Assembly (NCBI RefSeq): GCF_022317005.1
Contig: NZ_CP081006.1
Location: 1,860,001 to 1,924,000 of the forward strand
Source of the DNA: Mycobacterium sp. IDR2000157661
GTDB lineage: Bacteria; Actinomycetota; Actinomycetes; Mycobacteriales; Mycobacteriaceae
Reading direction: 5' to 3'
Length of the DNA stretch: 64,000 nt
The position numbers and the translations under genes are program-made. A model generated the notes under the pieces. The model had not been told where the DNA came from. It did not search any database and worked only from the letters and a program-made list of their open reading frames with translations. Positions 40,161 to 52,600 of this stretch are shown here, piece after piece; the first letter of the stretch is position 1; each line of letters begins with the position of its first letter.

Positions 40161-40706
40161 ATGCCTGAGAGCCTCCGCGGCGAGGAAGCCGCCCTGGTCG
40201 CCGTGCAGTCCGCCCTGGCCGAGCGCCCCGGCGTGCTGACAGGCGCCCGGGCGTTGTCGCATTTCGGCGAGCACAGCCTCGGCTGGATCGCCGTTGCGGC
40301 CGTGGGCGCCGTGGCCGCGCCGCAGCGGCGCCGCGCCTGGCTGGCCGCCGGTGCAGGCGCGTTCCTGGCCCACGCGGCCGCGGTGGTGATCAAGCGCATG
40401 GTGCGCCGGGAACGCCCGCACCACCCGGCGATCGCCGTCAACGTCGGCACACCGAGCCGGCTGAGTTTCCCGTCGGCGCACGCCACCTCGACCACCGCGG
40501 CGGCGGTGCTGCTGTCCCGGCCCACCGGCCTGCCGCTGCCCGCGATGCTGGTACCGCCGATGGCGCTGTCACGCATGGTGCTCGGCGTGCACTACCCGTC
40601 CGACGTGTTCACCGGTGTCATGGTCGGGGCCGCCGTCGCGAAGGCCGTCGCCGTAGTGGCCGACCGGGCCGGGAAAGACGTCCCGAGGAGCAGGAACAGC
40701 CGATGA
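40161..40706 (+). CDS. PAP2-family phosphatase, probable decaprenylphosphoryl-5-phosphoribose phosphatase
   Basis: A 181-residue membrane enzyme with the three acid-phosphatase motifs: VIKRMVRRERPHHP, LSFPSAHATSTTAA and SRMVLGVHYPSDVFTG. Three or four hydrophobic segments surround them. Its place directly before ubiA, with an ATGA overlap, indicates that it removes the 5-phosphate from decaprenylphosphoryl-phosphoribose to give decaprenyl-phosphoribose on the way to the arabinose donor. M. tuberculosis Rv3807c is proposed for this step. The assignment relies on context and fold. Confidence 0.86.
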   Translation: MPESLRGEEAALVAVQSALAERPGVLTGARALSHFGEHSLGWIAVAAVGAVAAPQRRRAWLAAGAGAFLAHAAAVVIKRMVRRERPHHPAIAVNVGTPSRLSFPSAHATSTTAAAVLLSRPTGLPLPAMLVPPMALSRMVLGVHYPSDVFTGVMVGAAVAKAVAVVADRAGKDVPRSRNSR

Positions 40707-41650
40707 GTATCTCCAGTGAGAGCAGCGCAGGACCGATGAGCAGCGAACCGGCGCCGGTCAAGGGTCCGCCGCGCAACGTCGTCACCGGTCTGGTCAAGGC
40801 GGTCCGGCCGCGGCAGTGGGTCAAGAACCTGCTCGTCCTGGCCGCCCCGATCGCCGCCTTGGGCAGCGATCTGACCTTCGACTACGACGACGTCGCGATC
40901 AAGATCGTCGTCGCGTTCGTCGCGTTCTCGCTTGCGGCCTCGTCGATCTATCTCGTCAACGACGCCCGTGACGTCGAGGCCGACCGCCAGCACCCGACGA
41001 AGCGATTCCGCCCCATCGCGGCCCGGGTGGTTCCCGAGTGGCTGGCATACACCACGGCGTCGGTATTGGGCGTCGTCGCGCTGGGGATCGCGTGGCTGGC
41101 CTCACCGAACCTGACCGTGGTGATCGCCGTCTACCTTGCGATGCAGTTGGCCTACTGTTTCGGCCTCAAGCACCAGGCCGTGCTCGACATCTGCATCGTG
41201 TCCTCGGCGTACCTGATCCGGGCCATCGCCGGGGGCGCCGCGGCGGGAATCCCGCTGTCGCAGTGGTTCCTGCTGGTCATGACATTCGGCTCGTTGTTCA
41301 TGGTGGCCGGAAAGCGTTATGCCGAGCTGCAACTCGCCGACCGCACCGGCGCGAAGATCCGTAAGTCACTGGAGAGTTACACCGCGTCGTACCTGCGCTT
41401 CGTCTGGACGCTCTCGGCAACGGCGATGGTCCTTTGCTATGCGCTGTGGGCGTTCGAACGCGACCGCTTCGAGACCTCCTGGTATGCCATCTCGATCATC
41501 CCGATCACCATCGCCATCCTGCGCTACGCCGTGGACGTCGACGGTGGCATGGCCGGTGAGCCCGAGGAGATCGCGTTGAAGGACCGGGTGCTGCAGTTGC
41601 TGCTGTTGGCCTGGATCGGGACCATCGGTGCCGCCGTCTTCCTCAGCTGA
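40703..41650 (+). CDS. ubiA: Decaprenyl-phosphate phosphoribosyltransferase
   Basis: A 315-residue member of the UbiA superfamily with about nine helices. SSIYLVNDARDVEADRQHP is the first Asp-rich motif (N86, D87, D90, D94) that binds Mg-PRPP, and the second appears as YAVDVDGGMAGEPEEIALKDR near the C-terminus. The N-terminal VRPRQWVKNLLVLAAP is the conserved DPPR synthase segment. It transfers 5-phosphoribose from PRPP to decaprenyl phosphate at the membrane, the committed step to decaprenyl-phospho-arabinose. It overlaps the PAP2 gene (4 bp) and aftB (23 bp). Mutations here are linked to ethambutol resistance in M. tuberculosis. Confidence 0.95.
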   Translation: MSISSESSAGPMSSEPAPVKGPPRNVVTGLVKAVRPRQWVKNLLVLAAPIAALGSDLTFDYDDVAIKIVVAFVAFSLAASSIYLVNDARDVEADRQHPTKRFRPIAARVVPEWLAYTTASVLGVVALGIAWLASPNLTVVIAVYLAMQLAYCFGLKHQAVLDICIVSSAYLIRAIAGGAAAGIPLSQWFLLVMTFGSLFMVAGKRYAELQLADRTGAKIRKSLESYTASYLRFVWTLSATAMVLCYALWAFERDRFETSWYAISIIPITIAILRYAVDVDGGMAGEPEEIALKDRVLQLLLLAWIGTIGAAVFLS

Positions 41651-43700
41651 CACCACCCTGGTCCGGCGGACGGGCGAGGCGGACCGTCGCCTCGCCCGCC
41701 CACCGGCCCTGCGCTACGACAAGACGGTTCGGGTCAGCCTGTGGCTGAGCGTGCTGGTGGTGGCTTTACTGTTCGGCTGGGGTGCCTGGCAGCGGCGCTG
41801 GATCGCCGACGACGGGCTGATCGTGCTGCGCACGGTGCGAAACCTGTTGGCGGGCAACGGTCCGGTCTTCAACGCCGGCGAACGGGTGGAGGCCAACACC
41901 TCGACGGTGTGGACATATCTGATCTACCTGGGCGGACTCGTCGGCGGTTCGGTGCGGCTGGAGTACGTGGCATTGGTGTTCGCGCTGACGCTCAGCGTGC
42001 TCGGGGTGGTGCTGGCGATGCTCGGCACCGGGCGGCTCTACGCGCCGAACCTGCAGGGCCGCCGGGCGCTGATGCTGCCCGCCGGCGCGCTGGTCTACAT
42101 CGCGGTGCCGCCGGCCCGCGACTTCGCCACCTCGGGCCTGGAAAACGGTTTGGTACTGGCTTATCTCGGGCTGCTGTGGTGGATGATGGTGCGCTGGGCC
42201 CAGCTACCCCGCGCGTACGTACCTGCGGCCGCCCCGCCGTCGCGCGGCGGCGCGCCCACCATCCGCAGGCAACCGCTGGTCCGGCAGAGCCCGCCACCAT
42301 CTCGCAGCGAATCCAGGTTGTTCGACGCCGCACTGGCTTTCGTCGCCGGGATGAGCGTGCTGGTGCGACCCGAACTCGCCCTGATCGGCGGGCTGGCACT
42401 GGTGATGATGCTTATCGCGGCGCGCGACTGGCGGCGCCGCGGGCTGATCGTCCTCGCCGGTGGGCTGGTGCCGGTGGCCTACCAGATCTTCCGAATGGGC
42501 TACTACGGTTTGCTGTTTCCCGGCACCGCACTGGCCAAGGACGCTTCGGGATCGAAATGGTCTCAGGGCTTCGTCTACCTGGCCAACTTCAACCAGCCCT
42601 ACCTGCTGTGGGCGCCGGCGATCCTGCTGACGGGGCTGGCCGGGGTGGTGTGGGTGGCCAGGGGCCGCACCCGGTCGATGCGCACGATCTCGGCGTCAGG
42701 TGACGGCTGGTTGGCCCGGATCGTGCAGAGCCCGGCCGCCGTCGTGATCTTCTTTCTGGTCAGCGGACTCCTGCAGGCGCTGTACTGGATTCGGCAGGGT
42801 GGCGACTTCATGCACGGCAGGGTGCTGTTGACGCCGCTGTTCTGCCTGTTGGCGCCCGTCGCGGTGATACCGGTGGTGCTCCCCGACGGCAGGCGGATGG
42901 CCCGCGGCGCCGGTTGGTTGTTCGTCGGCGCCACCAGCGTGCTATGGCTGGCGGTCGCGGGATGGGCGTTGTGGGCGGCGAATTCGAGCGGAATGGGTAG
43001 CGACGCCACCCGTGTGACGTACACCGGCATCGTCGACGAGCGGCGGTTCTACGCGCAGGCCACCGGCCACGCACACCCGCTCACTGCCGCCGACTATCTG
43101 GCCTACCCCCGCATGCGTGCGGTGCTCGAGGCGATCGAGAACACCCCCGACGGCGCGTTGCTGCTGCCTGCGGGCAACTACGACCGCTGGGACGTGGTGC
43201 CCGCCATACCACCGCCGCCCGACGCGCCGAAGAACGGAAACGGGCCGCACACGGTCTTTTTCACCAACCTCGGCATGCTCGGCATGAACGTCGGCCTGGA
43301 CGTGCGGGTCATCGACCAGATCGGCCTGGCCAATCCGCTGGCCGCACACACCGCACGCCTCGAGGACGGCCGGATCGGCCACGACAAGAACCTGTTCCCC
43401 GACTGGGCGATCGCCGAAGGGCCGTTCCTCAAGGAACCGGAGTACATCCCCGGCTACATCGACGAGGACTGGGTCAAGCAGGCCCAGGCCGCACTCGAAT
43501 GCCCCGCGACCGAGGCGATGCTCAACGCGGTGCGCGCACCGATGGGGCCGCGCCGGTTCCTGTCGAACTTGGTGCACGCCTATCAACTGACCCAGTACCG
43601 GATCGACCGAGTGCCGCTCTACGAGCTGGTCCGCTGCGGTCTGGAAGTGCCGCCGCCGTCGGTTCCGCCGTACACGGGCATGCCGGCGACCGGGCCTTGA
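41628..43700 (+). CDS. aftB: Arabinofuranosyltransferase AftB
   Basis: A 690-residue GT-C enzyme that adds the terminal beta-1,2 arabinofuranose of arabinogalactan, to which mycolates are later linked. The catalytic acidic pair is in RWIADDGLIVLRTVRNLLAG, after the first helix, followed by GERVEANTSTVWTYLIYLGG. About ten hydrophobic segments extend to residue 440, and the C-terminal third is an external domain (VTYTGIVDERRFYAQ, VIDQIGLANPLAAH, GHDKNLFPDWAIAEG). GTG 41628 overlaps ubiA by 23 bp; no other usable start occurs before the first helix. It is slightly longer than the M. tuberculosis enzyme because of a basic linker near residues 190-225. Confidence 0.95.
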   Translation: MPPSSSADTTLVRRTGEADRRLARPPALRYDKTVRVSLWLSVLVVALLFGWGAWQRRWIADDGLIVLRTVRNLLAGNGPVFNAGERVEANTSTVWTYLIYLGGLVGGSVRLEYVALVFALTLSVLGVVLAMLGTGRLYAPNLQGRRALMLPAGALVYIAVPPARDFATSGLENGLVLAYLGLLWWMMVRWAQLPRAYVPAAAPPSRGGAPTIRRQPLVRQSPPPSRSESRLFDAALAFVAGMSVLVRPELALIGGLALVMMLIAARDWRRRGLIVLAGGLVPVAYQIFRMGYYGLLFPGTALAKDASGSKWSQGFVYLANFNQPYLLWAPAILLTGLAGVVWVARGRTRSMRTISASGDGWLARIVQSPAAVVIFFLVSGLLQALYWIRQGGDFMHGRVLLTPLFCLLAPVAVIPVVLPDGRRMARGAGWLFVGATSVLWLAVAGWALWAANSSGMGSDATRVTYTGIVDERRFYAQATGHAHPLTAADYLAYPRMRAVLEAIENTPDGALLLPAGNYDRWDVVPAIPPPPDAPKNGNGPHTVFFTNLGMLGMNVGLDVRVIDQIGLANPLAAHTARLEDGRIGHDKNLFPDWAIAEGPFLKEPEYIPGYIDEDWVKQAQAALECPATEAMLNAVRAPMGPRRFLSNLVHAYQLTQYRIDRVPLYELVRCGLEVPPPSVPPYTGMPATGP

Positions 43701-44962
<1,262 letters not shown>

Positions 44963-44989
44963 CCCTCTCGTCAGTCAAACGACAGTTGG

Positions 44990-45017
44990 CGGCGGCGATC
45001 CTTCGGGGTCGCCGCCG
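44990..45017 (+). terminator. Hairpin after fbpA
   Basis: A 9-bp stem CGGCGGCGA / TCGCCGCCG with a ten-base loop, 27 bp past the fbpA stop. There is no clear U-run. It may end or stabilise the fbpA message before mpt51. Confidence 0.5.
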
Positions 45018-45125
45018 TCAGCCGTTTCCGGCACGACCCGCGGTGCAGGTTTTCTGCGCGGCCCGCCGCGGTGGTGTGATTGACTACCTCGCGCGGGGAC
45101 AGCACACGAACGTGAGGTGGGGCAG

Positions 45126-46016
45126 TTGAAGCAGGGGTTTGTCCGGGTGATCCTGACCGTGGCACTGGCGGCGGGACTGTGGACGGCGGCTGGATCGGTG
45201 GGGCCAACGGCCAACGCGCAAGTCGAGATGCTGATGGTGCCCTCGGCGGCCATGGGCCGCGACATCCCCGTCGCGTTCCAGGGCGGCGGCCCGCACGCCG
45301 TCGTGCTGCTCGACGCCTTCAACGCCGCCCCCGACGTCAGCAACTGGGTGACGGCCGGCAACGCGATGGCCACCCTGGGCGGCAAGGGCATATCGGTGGT
45401 CGCGCCCGCCGGCGGCGCGTGGAGCATGTACACCAACTGGGAACAGGACGGCAGCAAGCAGTGGTCGACGTTCCTCGCCGATGAGCTGCCCAACTGGCTG
45501 GTCGCCAACAAGGGGCTCGCACCCAGCGGGCACGGCATCGTGGGCGCCGCTCAGGGCGGCTACGGCGCGATGGCGATGGCCACCTTCCACCCCGACCGGT
45601 ATCGCTATGCCGGATCGCTGTCCGGCTTTCTGGCCCCTGAACGTACCGGCGTCGACGGCGCCATCACCGCCGGGCTGCAGAAGTACGGCAACGCCGAAAC
45701 CCGCGACATGTGGGGCCTGCCACAGCTGGGCCGCTGGAAATGGCACTCGCCCAACGTGCACGTGCAACTGCTCGCCAACAACAACACCCGGCTCTGGGTG
45801 TGGAGTGCGGGTCCGGGCGGCTGCACCGATCCCGCGGCGATGATCGACTACTGCGACATCGCCCAGGGCACCAATCGCGAGTTCTACCAGCACTATCGCA
45901 ACGTCGGCGGGCGCAACGGACACTTCGACTTCCCCCCCGGCGGCACCCACGACTGGGGTTCGTGGAGCGGACAACTGGCCGCCATGTCGGGCGAGTTGGT
46001 CACCGCCATCAAGTAG
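45126..46016 (+). CDS. fbpD: MPT51/FbpD, non-catalytic antigen 85 homologue
   Basis: A 296-residue secreted protein with the antigen 85 fold. The signal peptide is followed by QVEMLMVPSAAMGRDIPVAF. The position of the nucleophile, S-M-A-G in Ag85, reads GAAQGGYGAM, so no acyl transfer is expected; M. tuberculosis MPT51 has the same change. The molecule may bind host matrix or sugar. I chose TTG 45126 because GAGG lies eight bases upstream and gives MKQGFVRV, a standard signal start; GTG 45117 lies on that Shine-Dalgarno. It follows fbpA and precedes a DUF732 lipoprotein. Confidence 0.93.
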   Translation: MKQGFVRVILTVALAAGLWTAAGSVGPTANAQVEMLMVPSAAMGRDIPVAFQGGGPHAVVLLDAFNAAPDVSNWVTAGNAMATLGGKGISVVAPAGGAWSMYTNWEQDGSKQWSTFLADELPNWLVANKGLAPSGHGIVGAAQGGYGAMAMATFHPDRYRYAGSLSGFLAPERTGVDGAITAGLQKYGNAETRDMWGLPQLGRWKWHSPNVHVQLLANNNTRLWVWSAGPGGCTDPAAMIDYCDIAQGTNREFYQHYRNVGGRNGHFDFPPGGTHDWGSWSGQLAAMSGELVTAIK

Positions 46017-46073
46017 GTAGCGACCCGGTTCCGCCCACCGAGAGGCCGCTCGGTCAGCCGGTACCTTGGAAAC

Positions 46074-46535
46074 GTGCGACGCGCGGTATGGACAACAGCG
46101 GCAGGGTTGCTGCTGATCACCACGGCCGCTGCGGCCGTCTCGGCATGCTCCGGCGAGGACGTCATGGCGACCATCGGCATGCCGACCACCGAGTCGGCGC
46201 CGGCGCACGGCACGTCCGGCGCCGCAGCGCCGGGTCCGCCAACGGTCGGCGGCCGGTCCAACGCGCTGGTCGTCACGGAACGGCAGCGGGGCTACCTGGA
46301 CGCCCTGACCGCCGCAGGCGTGCAACCGTCCAGTGACCTGCTCGCACTGAGCATCGGGTCATACGTGTGCCAGGCGCGTGCCGCCAAACACGACGAGCAG
46401 GAAGTGTGGGACTCGGTGTATCCGCAGGTGCGCAGCGACGTCACCGACCGGCTGTCGTCGATGGCGCCGTCGCCGCTGGACGTCGATGCAGTGACGGCCG
46501 ACTACATTCGCATCGCAACAGAACGACTCTGCTAA
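46074..46535 (+). CDS. DUF732 lipoprotein
   Basis: A 153-residue protein, GTG start. The lipobox is VSAC at residues 22-25, after a hydrophobic segment, so Cys25 is probably lipidated and the protein anchored outside the membrane. Then a Pro/Ala linker leads to a DUF732 domain (YLDALTAAGVQPSSDLLALSIGSYVCQARAAKHDE ... ADYIRIATERLC), with the two cysteines that pair in this small helical fold. Function is unknown. It lies 18 bp before culp6 and may share its transcript. Confidence 0.82.
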   Translation: MRRAVWTTAAGLLLITTAAAAVSACSGEDVMATIGMPTTESAPAHGTSGAAAPGPPTVGGRSNALVVTERQRGYLDALTAAGVQPSSDLLALSIGSYVCQARAAKHDEQEVWDSVYPQVRSDVTDRLSSMAPSPLDVDAVTADYIRIATERLC

Positions 46536-46553
46536 CAGGAGCCTTACCGACTC

Positions 46554-47561
46554 ATGGTCAACACCAACCGGCGGAAACGCCATCGGATACTCGCGCTCGT
46601 CGCCGCTTCAGCGATGGCGCTGGTGGTGGTGTTGCTCGTCGCCGTCATCGTCGTCGTGCTGCGCAAACCGGACACCCCGCCCACCGCCGTCCCGCCGACG
46701 GCGGTGCCTCCGACGGGCCCGCAGACCACCAAGAAGCCCCGCCCGGAATTCCAGGACGCCAGCTGCCCGGACGTGCAGATGATCGCCATCCCGGGCACCT
46801 GGGAGTCCTCGGTGCAGATGGACCCGTTCAACCCGAACCAGTTCCCGATCGCCCTGCTGCTCGGCGTCACCAACCCGATCCGCCAACAGTTCGGCAGCGA
46901 CCGCCTCGAGGTGTTCACCGTCCCCTACACCGCCCAGTTCCACAATCCCTTCGCCCAGGACGGGCAGATGACCTACGACGACTCGCGCGCCGAGGGCACC
47001 CGCGCGGCAGTGCAGGCCATGACCGACATGAACAACCGCTGCCCGCTGACCAGCTATGTGCTCGTCGGCTTCTCGCAGGGCGCGGTCATCGCCGGAGACA
47101 TCGCCAGCGACATCGGCAACGGGCGTGGCCCGGTCGACGAGGACCTGGTACTGGGCGTCACGCTGATCGCCGACGGGCGCAGGCAGGAAGGTGTCGGCAA
47201 TGACATCGGCCCGACCCCACCCGGGCAGGGGGCCGAGATCACGCTGGAGGACGTGCCGATGCTCGACGGTCTGGGCCTGGCGATGACGGGGCCACGGCCC
47301 GGCGGGTTCGGTGCGCTCAACGGCCGCGTCAACGAGATCTGCGCACCGGGGGACCTGGTCTGCTCGGCGCCGCCGGAGGCGTTCAACATCGTGAACCTGC
47401 CGAAGACCATCGACATCCTCGTGGGGGGCGCAGGCCAACCCATCCACGCCATGTACGCCACGCCGCAGTTCTGGAATGTGGACGGGGCTACGTCGGTGCA
47501 GTGGACACTGAATTGGGCGCGGGATCTGATCAGTAACGCGCCGCAGCCGAAACATGGCTGA
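46554..47561 (+). CDS. culp6: Culp6 cutinase-like envelope lipase/thioesterase
   Basis: A 335-residue alpha/beta-hydrolase of the cutinase-like class, with one N-terminal transmembrane anchor (about 12-36) and a Pro-rich stalk. The catalytic triad is visible: Ser174 in [15 protein letters not shown], Asp267 in [10 protein letters not shown] and His298 in GQPIHAMY. The M. tuberculosis enzyme (Rv3802c) has phospholipase and thioesterase activity, is essential, and sits next to fadD32-pks13-accD4 as here. It probably helps remodel mycolate-bearing lipids in the envelope. It ends 162 bp upstream of fadD32. Confidence 0.95.
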   Translation: MVNTNRRKRHRILALVAASAMALVVVLLVAVIVVVLRKPDTPPTAVPPTAVPPTGPQTTKKPRPEFQDASCPDVQMIAIPGTWESSVQMDPFNPNQFPIALLLGVTNPIRQQFGSDRLEVFTVPYTAQFHNPFAQDGQMTYDDSRAEGTRAAVQAMTDMNNRCPLTSYVLVGFSQGAVIAGDIASDIGNGRGPVDEDLVLGVTLIADGRRQEGVGNDIGPTPPGQGAEITLEDVPMLDGLGLAMTGPRPGGFGALNGRVNEICAPGDLVCSAPPEAFNIVNLPKTIDILVGGAGQPIHAMYATPQFWNVDGATSVQWTLNWARDLISNAPQPKHG

Positions 47562-47723
47562 CCTGTGACCGCAGTGATTTGGACTGCGTGAACCGGTCGC
47601 CTAACATTAAGAAAAAGCTAAGGACAGTTAATCAAGGCCGACCGTTAGGATCTGCGAGTTCGAGGCGGGTCGAGGTCGTCCTAATCGGCATCAAGACGGT
47701 GTGCCGTTGACAGGAGAGTGAAG
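47562..47723 (+). promoter_or_regulatory. Probable promoter region of fadD32-pks13-accD4
   Basis: A 162-bp gap with an A/T-rich patch (47600-47640, for example AACATTAAGAAAAAGCTAAGG). A candidate -10 box TAGGAT occurs at 47646-47651 with GGACAG-like sequence about 18 bp upstream. The fadD32 Shine-Dalgarno AGGAG lies at 47712-47716. Box assignment is by eye. Confidence 0.4.
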
Positions 47724-49613
47724 ATGGGATTCCACAACCCGTTCATCAAGGACGGACTGATCAAGTTCCCCGACAACGGAAGCCTGGTCCGTCACGTCGA
47801 ACGATGGGCGAAGGTTCGTGGGGACAAGCTCGCCTACCGCTTCCTGGACTTCTCCACCGAGCGCGACGGTGTGGCCCGCGATCTGCACTGGGCGGACTTC
47901 GGCGCCCGAAACCGCGCCGTGGGCGCCCGCCTGCAGCAGGTCACCCAACCGGGTGACCGCGTCGCCATCTTGTGCCCGCAGAACCTCAACTACCTCGTCG
48001 CGTTCTTCGGCACGTTGTACGCCGGCCGCATCGCGGTGCCGCTGTTCGACCCGAACGAGCCCGGACACGTCGGCCGGCTGCACGCCGTGCTCGACGACTG
48101 TCACCCGTCGGCGATCCTGACCACCACCGAGGCCGCCGAGGGGGTGCGCAAGTTCTTCCGCACCCGCCCCGCCACCGAACGTCCGCGCGTCATCGCCGTC
48201 GACGCGGTGCCCGATGAGGTCGGCGCCACCTGGGAGCCGGTCGACGCCGCCGAGGACAGCATCGCCTACCTCCAATACACCTCAGGCTCGACGCGAATCC
48301 CGACCGGTGTGCAGATCACCCACCTGAACCTGGCGACCAACGTCGTGCAGGTCATCGAGGCGCTGCAGGGTGAAGAGGGCGACCGCGGGGTGTCCTGGTT
48401 GCCGTTCTTCCACGACATGGGCCTCATCACGGTGATGCTCTCGCCGATGATCGGCCACTACATCACGTTCATGACACCTGCGGCGTTCGTCCGCAGGCCC
48501 GGTCGCTGGATCCGCGAGATGGCCCGCAAGGAGGGCGAGACGGGCGAGGTCTACTCCGTGGCGCCCAACTTCGCCTTCGACCACGCGGCGGTGCGGGCGC
48601 TGCCCAAGGAGGGTGAGCCGCCCCTGGACCTGTCCAACGTCAAGGCGATCCTCAACGGCAGCGAGCCCATCTCGGCGGCGACCGTGCGCCGCTTCAACGA
48701 CGCGTTCGGCCCCTACGGCTTCCGCCCGCACGCGATCAAGCCGTCCTACGGGCTGGCCGAGGCGACGCTGTTCGTATCGACCACCCCGATGAACGAGCCG
48801 CCGAAGATCACCTCCGTCGACCGCGACGAGCTCAACAACCACCGCTTCGTACCCGTGCCCGATGACTCGCCCAAGGCCGTGCCGCAGGCAGGCGCCGGCA
48901 GGATCGGCGTCGCCGAGTGGGCGGTCATCGTGGACAACGAGACCGCGACCGAGCTGCCCGACGGTCAGATCGGCGAGATCTGGATCAGCGGCCAGAACAT
49001 GGGCACCGGCTACTGGGGCAAAAAGGACGAGACCGTCGCGACTTTCCAGAACATCCTGAAGTCGCGGACCGACCCGTCGCACGCCGAGGGCGCGCCCGAC
49101 GACGCCACCTGGGTGCGCACCGGCGACTACGGCGCCTATCACGATGGCCAGCTCTACATCACCGGCCGCGTGAAGGATCTGGTGATCATCGACGGGCGCA
49201 ACCACTACCCGCAGGACCTGGAGTACTCCGCCCAGGAGGCCACCAAGGCGCTGCGGACCGGGTTCGTCGCGGCCTTCTCGGTACCCGCCAACCAGCTGCC
49301 CGACGAGGTGTTCGAAAACGCCCACTCGGGACTCAAGCGCGATCCCGAAGACACCTCCGAACAGCTCGTCATCGTCGGCGAGCGCGCGCCGGGTGCGCAC
49401 AAGCTGGACATGGGCCCGATCGCCGACGACATTCGCGCCGCCATCGCGGTTCGCCACGGCGTCACCGTGCGCGACGTGCTCCTGACCCCCGCGGGTGCGA
49501 TCCCGCGCACCTCCAGCGGCAAGATCGGCCGGCGCGCATGCCGCTCGGCCTACCTCGACGGCAGTCTGCGCAGCGGGAAGGTGGCCAACGCGTTCCCCGA
49601 CGAGACTGACTGA
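47724..49613 (+). CDS. fadD32: Fatty acyl-AMP ligase FadD32
   Basis: A 629-residue adenylating enzyme of the FAAL class. It activates the meromycolic acid as acyl-AMP and loads it on the N-terminal ACP of Pks13. Motifs include the AMP-binding P-loop [11 protein letters not shown] near residue 190, [70 protein letters not shown], and the C-terminal [11 protein letters not shown] with the catalytic Lys. Relatives from M. tuberculosis are collinear. I chose ATG 47724 with AGGAG at seven-base spacing; GTG 47718 is two codons earlier. pks13 follows after 12 bp. Confidence 0.97.
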   Translation: MGFHNPFIKDGLIKFPDNGSLVRHVERWAKVRGDKLAYRFLDFSTERDGVARDLHWADFGARNRAVGARLQQVTQPGDRVAILCPQNLNYLVAFFGTLYAGRIAVPLFDPNEPGHVGRLHAVLDDCHPSAILTTTEAAEGVRKFFRTRPATERPRVIAVDAVPDEVGATWEPVDAAEDSIAYLQYTSGSTRIPTGVQITHLNLATNVVQVIEALQGEEGDRGVSWLPFFHDMGLITVMLSPMIGHYITFMTPAAFVRRPGRWIREMARKEGETGEVYSVAPNFAFDHAAVRALPKEGEPPLDLSNVKAILNGSEPISAATVRRFNDAFGPYGFRPHAIKPSYGLAEATLFVSTTPMNEPPKITSVDRDELNNHRFVPVPDDSPKAVPQAGAGRIGVAEWAVIVDNETATELPDGQIGEIWISGQNMGTGYWGKKDETVATFQNILKSRTDPSHAEGAPDDATWVRTGDYGAYHDGQLYITGRVKDLVIIDGRNHYPQDLEYSAQEATKALRTGFVAAFSVPANQLPDEVFENAHSGLKRDPEDTSEQLVIVGERAPGAHKLDMGPIADDIRAAIAVRHGVTVRDVLLTPAGAIPRTSSGKIGRRACRSAYLDGSLRSGKVANAFPDETD

Positions 49614-49625
49614 GACTGAAGCGAA

Positions 49626-52600
49626 ATGGCAGACACTCAAGACAATCCCGAACTGACCGGCGACGAGATTCAGCAGGCCCCACCCCAGACCGACATGACC
49701 GTCACCGAGATGCGCGACTGGTTGCGCAACTGGATCGCCAACGCCACCGGTCAGGCGCCGGACGCGATCAGCGACTCGGCGCCGATGGTCGAACTCGGCC
49801 TGTCCTCGCGCGACGCCGTGGCGATGGCCAGCGACATCGAGGACCTGACCGGTGTCACGCTGACGGCCACCGTCGCATTCCGCCACCCCACCATCGAGTC
49901 GCTGGCGACGGTGATCGTCGAGGGCGAGCCGGAACTCGACCACGGCGACGACGACGAGGACTGGAGCCGCGACGACACGGCGGACCGCGACATCGCGATC
50001 GTGGGCCTGGCCACCCGCTTCCCCGGCGACATGAACACGCCCGACGAGACGTGGCAGGCGCTGCTGGAGGGTCGCGACGCGATCAGTGACCTGCCCGACG
50101 GCCGCTGGGAGGAGTTCCTCGGCGAACCGCGCATCGCCGAGCGGGTCGCCAAGGCCCGCACCCGCGGCGGCTACCTGTCCGACATCAAGGGTTTCGACGC
50201 CGAGTTCTTCGCGCTGTCGAAGATGGAAGCCGACAACGTCGATCCCCAGCAGCGAATGGCGCTCGAATTGACGTGGGAGGCACTGGAAAACGCCCGTATC
50301 CCGGCGTCGACCCTGCGCGGCGCCAACGTCGGCGTCTACATCGGCAGCTCGCTGAACGACTACAGCTTCCTGGCCATGTCGGACCCGTCGATCGCGCACC
50401 CGTACGCGATCACCGGCACGGCCAGCTCGATCATCGCCAACCGGGTGTCGTACTTCTACGACTTCCGGGGGCCGTCGGTGGCCATCGACACCGCGTGCTC
50501 GTCCTCGCTGGTCGCTGCGCACCAGGGCGTTCAGGCGCTGCGCTCGGGTGAGGCCGACGTCGCGATGGTCGGCGGCGTCAACGCACTGATCACCCCGCTG
50601 GTCACGGTGGGGTTCGACGAGGTCGGCGGCGTGCTCGCGCCGGACGGCCGGATCAAGTCGTTCTCCGCCGATGCCGACGGCTACGCGCGGTCCGAGGGCG
50701 GCGGCATGCTGGTGCTCAAGCGGGTGGCCGATGCCCGCCGCGACGGCGACGAGATCCTCGCGGTGATCGCGGGCAGCGCGGTGAACCACGACGGCCGCTC
50801 CAACGGCCTGCTCGCGCCCAACCCGGACGCGCAGGCCGAGGTGCTGCGCAAGGCCTACCGGGACGCCGGCATAAACCCGCGCCTCGTCGACTACATCGAG
50901 GCGCACGGCACCGGCACCATCCTCGGCGACCCGATCGAGGCCGATGCGCTGGGCCGCGTGGTCGGCCGGGGCCGCGCCGCCGACCAGCCTGCGCTGCTGG
51001 GTGCGATCAAATCCAATGTGGGACACCTGGAGTCGGCCGCGGGCGCCGCGAGTCTGGCGAAGATGACGCTGGCGCTGCGTAACGACAAGATCCCGCCGTC
51101 GATCAACTACACCGGACCCAACCCCTACATCGATTTCGACGGCGTGCACCTGAAGGTGGCCGACACGGTCACCGACTGGCCGCGCTACAGCGGCCACGCG
51201 ATCACCGGAGTGTCCGGATTCGGCTTCGGCGGCGCCAACGCCCACCTCGTATTGCGCGAGGTCTTGCCGTCCGACCTCGTCGAGCCCGAACCGGAGCCGG
51301 AACAGCAAGAGCAGCAAGCGAAGTCCGCCGGTGCTGGCGCCGTCTACGTCGGTGGTGTGCGGATGGACGAGTACGGCGAGTTCGTGCACTCCGACGACTC
51401 CGCCGCCTCCGACAACTATGCCGCCGACGATGACGACGATGCGCTGGACCGACCCGCAGCAGCGCTTGACGACGAGCCGGAACTGCCCGGCCTGACCGAC
51501 GAGGCGCTGCGGCTGCTGGAGATCGCCCGCGAGGAGCTGGAATCGGCCGATCAGCCGAAACCTGTTGTTCTACTGGCGGTTTCGGGGTTCCTGACGTCTC
51601 GCAAGAAGGCGACCGCCGCGGAGTTGGCCGACTGGATCGACAGCCCCGAGGGCCGGGAGGCGTCGCTGGAGTCGATCGGCCGAGCGCTGTCGCGGCGCAA
51701 CCACGGACGTTCGCGCGCAGTGGTGCTGGCCCACGACCACGACGAGGCGGTCAAGGGTCTGCGTGCCGTCGCCGAGGGCAAGCAGCACCCCAGCGTGTTC
51801 AGCTCCGACGGTCCGGTGACAAACGGCCCGGTGTGGGTGCTGGCCGGTTTCGGCGCCCAGCACCGCAAGATGGCGAAGAGCCTGTATCTGCGCAACGAGG
51901 TGTTCGCCGAGTGGATCAACAAGGTCGACGCGCTCATCCAGGATGAACGCGGGTATTCGATCCTCGAGTTGATCCTCGACGATGCCGTCGACTACACCAA
52001 CGAGACCTGCGAGTACCCCATCGAGGTAGTCCAGACCGTCATCTTCGCCGTGCAGATCGCGCTCGGTGAGCTGCTCAAGCATCACGGTGCGAAACCCGCT
52101 GCGGTGGTGGGGCAGTCACTCGGCGAGGCGGCGGCGGCGTACTTCGCGGGTGGACTGTCGCTCGAGGATGCCACCCGAGCCATCTGCTCGCGTGCGCACC
52201 TCATGGGCGAGGGCGAAGCGATGCTGTTCGGTGAGTGGATCCGGTTGATGGCTCTTGTCGAGTACTCGGCCGAGGAGATCGAAACCGTATTCAGGGAAAC
52301 CGAAGCTTTCAAAGATCTCGAGGTGTGCGTGTACGCCGCCCCGACGCAGTCCGTCATCGGCGGCCCGCCCGACCAGGTCGACGCGATGATCGCCCGCGCC
52401 GAGTCGGAGGGCAGGTTCGCCCGCAAAATGCAGACCAAGGGCGCCAGCCACACCTCCCAGATGGACCCGCTGCTGGGCGAGCTGGCCGCCGAACTGATCG
52501 GTATCGAGGCGCACCCCACGCAGGTCGGCTACTTCTCCACCGTCCACGAGGGCCGTTACATTCGTCCCGGCGAGACCATCCACGACGTCGACTACTGGAA

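Noticed and set aside
45117..45125. GTG at 45117 as the start of mpt51
   Set aside because: It overlaps the Shine-Dalgarno of the TTG at 45126, and no ribosome site precedes it. The TTG gives a standard signal peptide start.
48282..51389. A 1035-codon open frame on the minus strand opposite fadD32 and pks13
   Set aside because: It lies antisense to two intact, clearly recognisable enzymes. Long antisense frames are normal in DNA with GC-rich third positions, and its translation (VGVGAAEAE, HRDVGLTRAQ and so on) has no domain.
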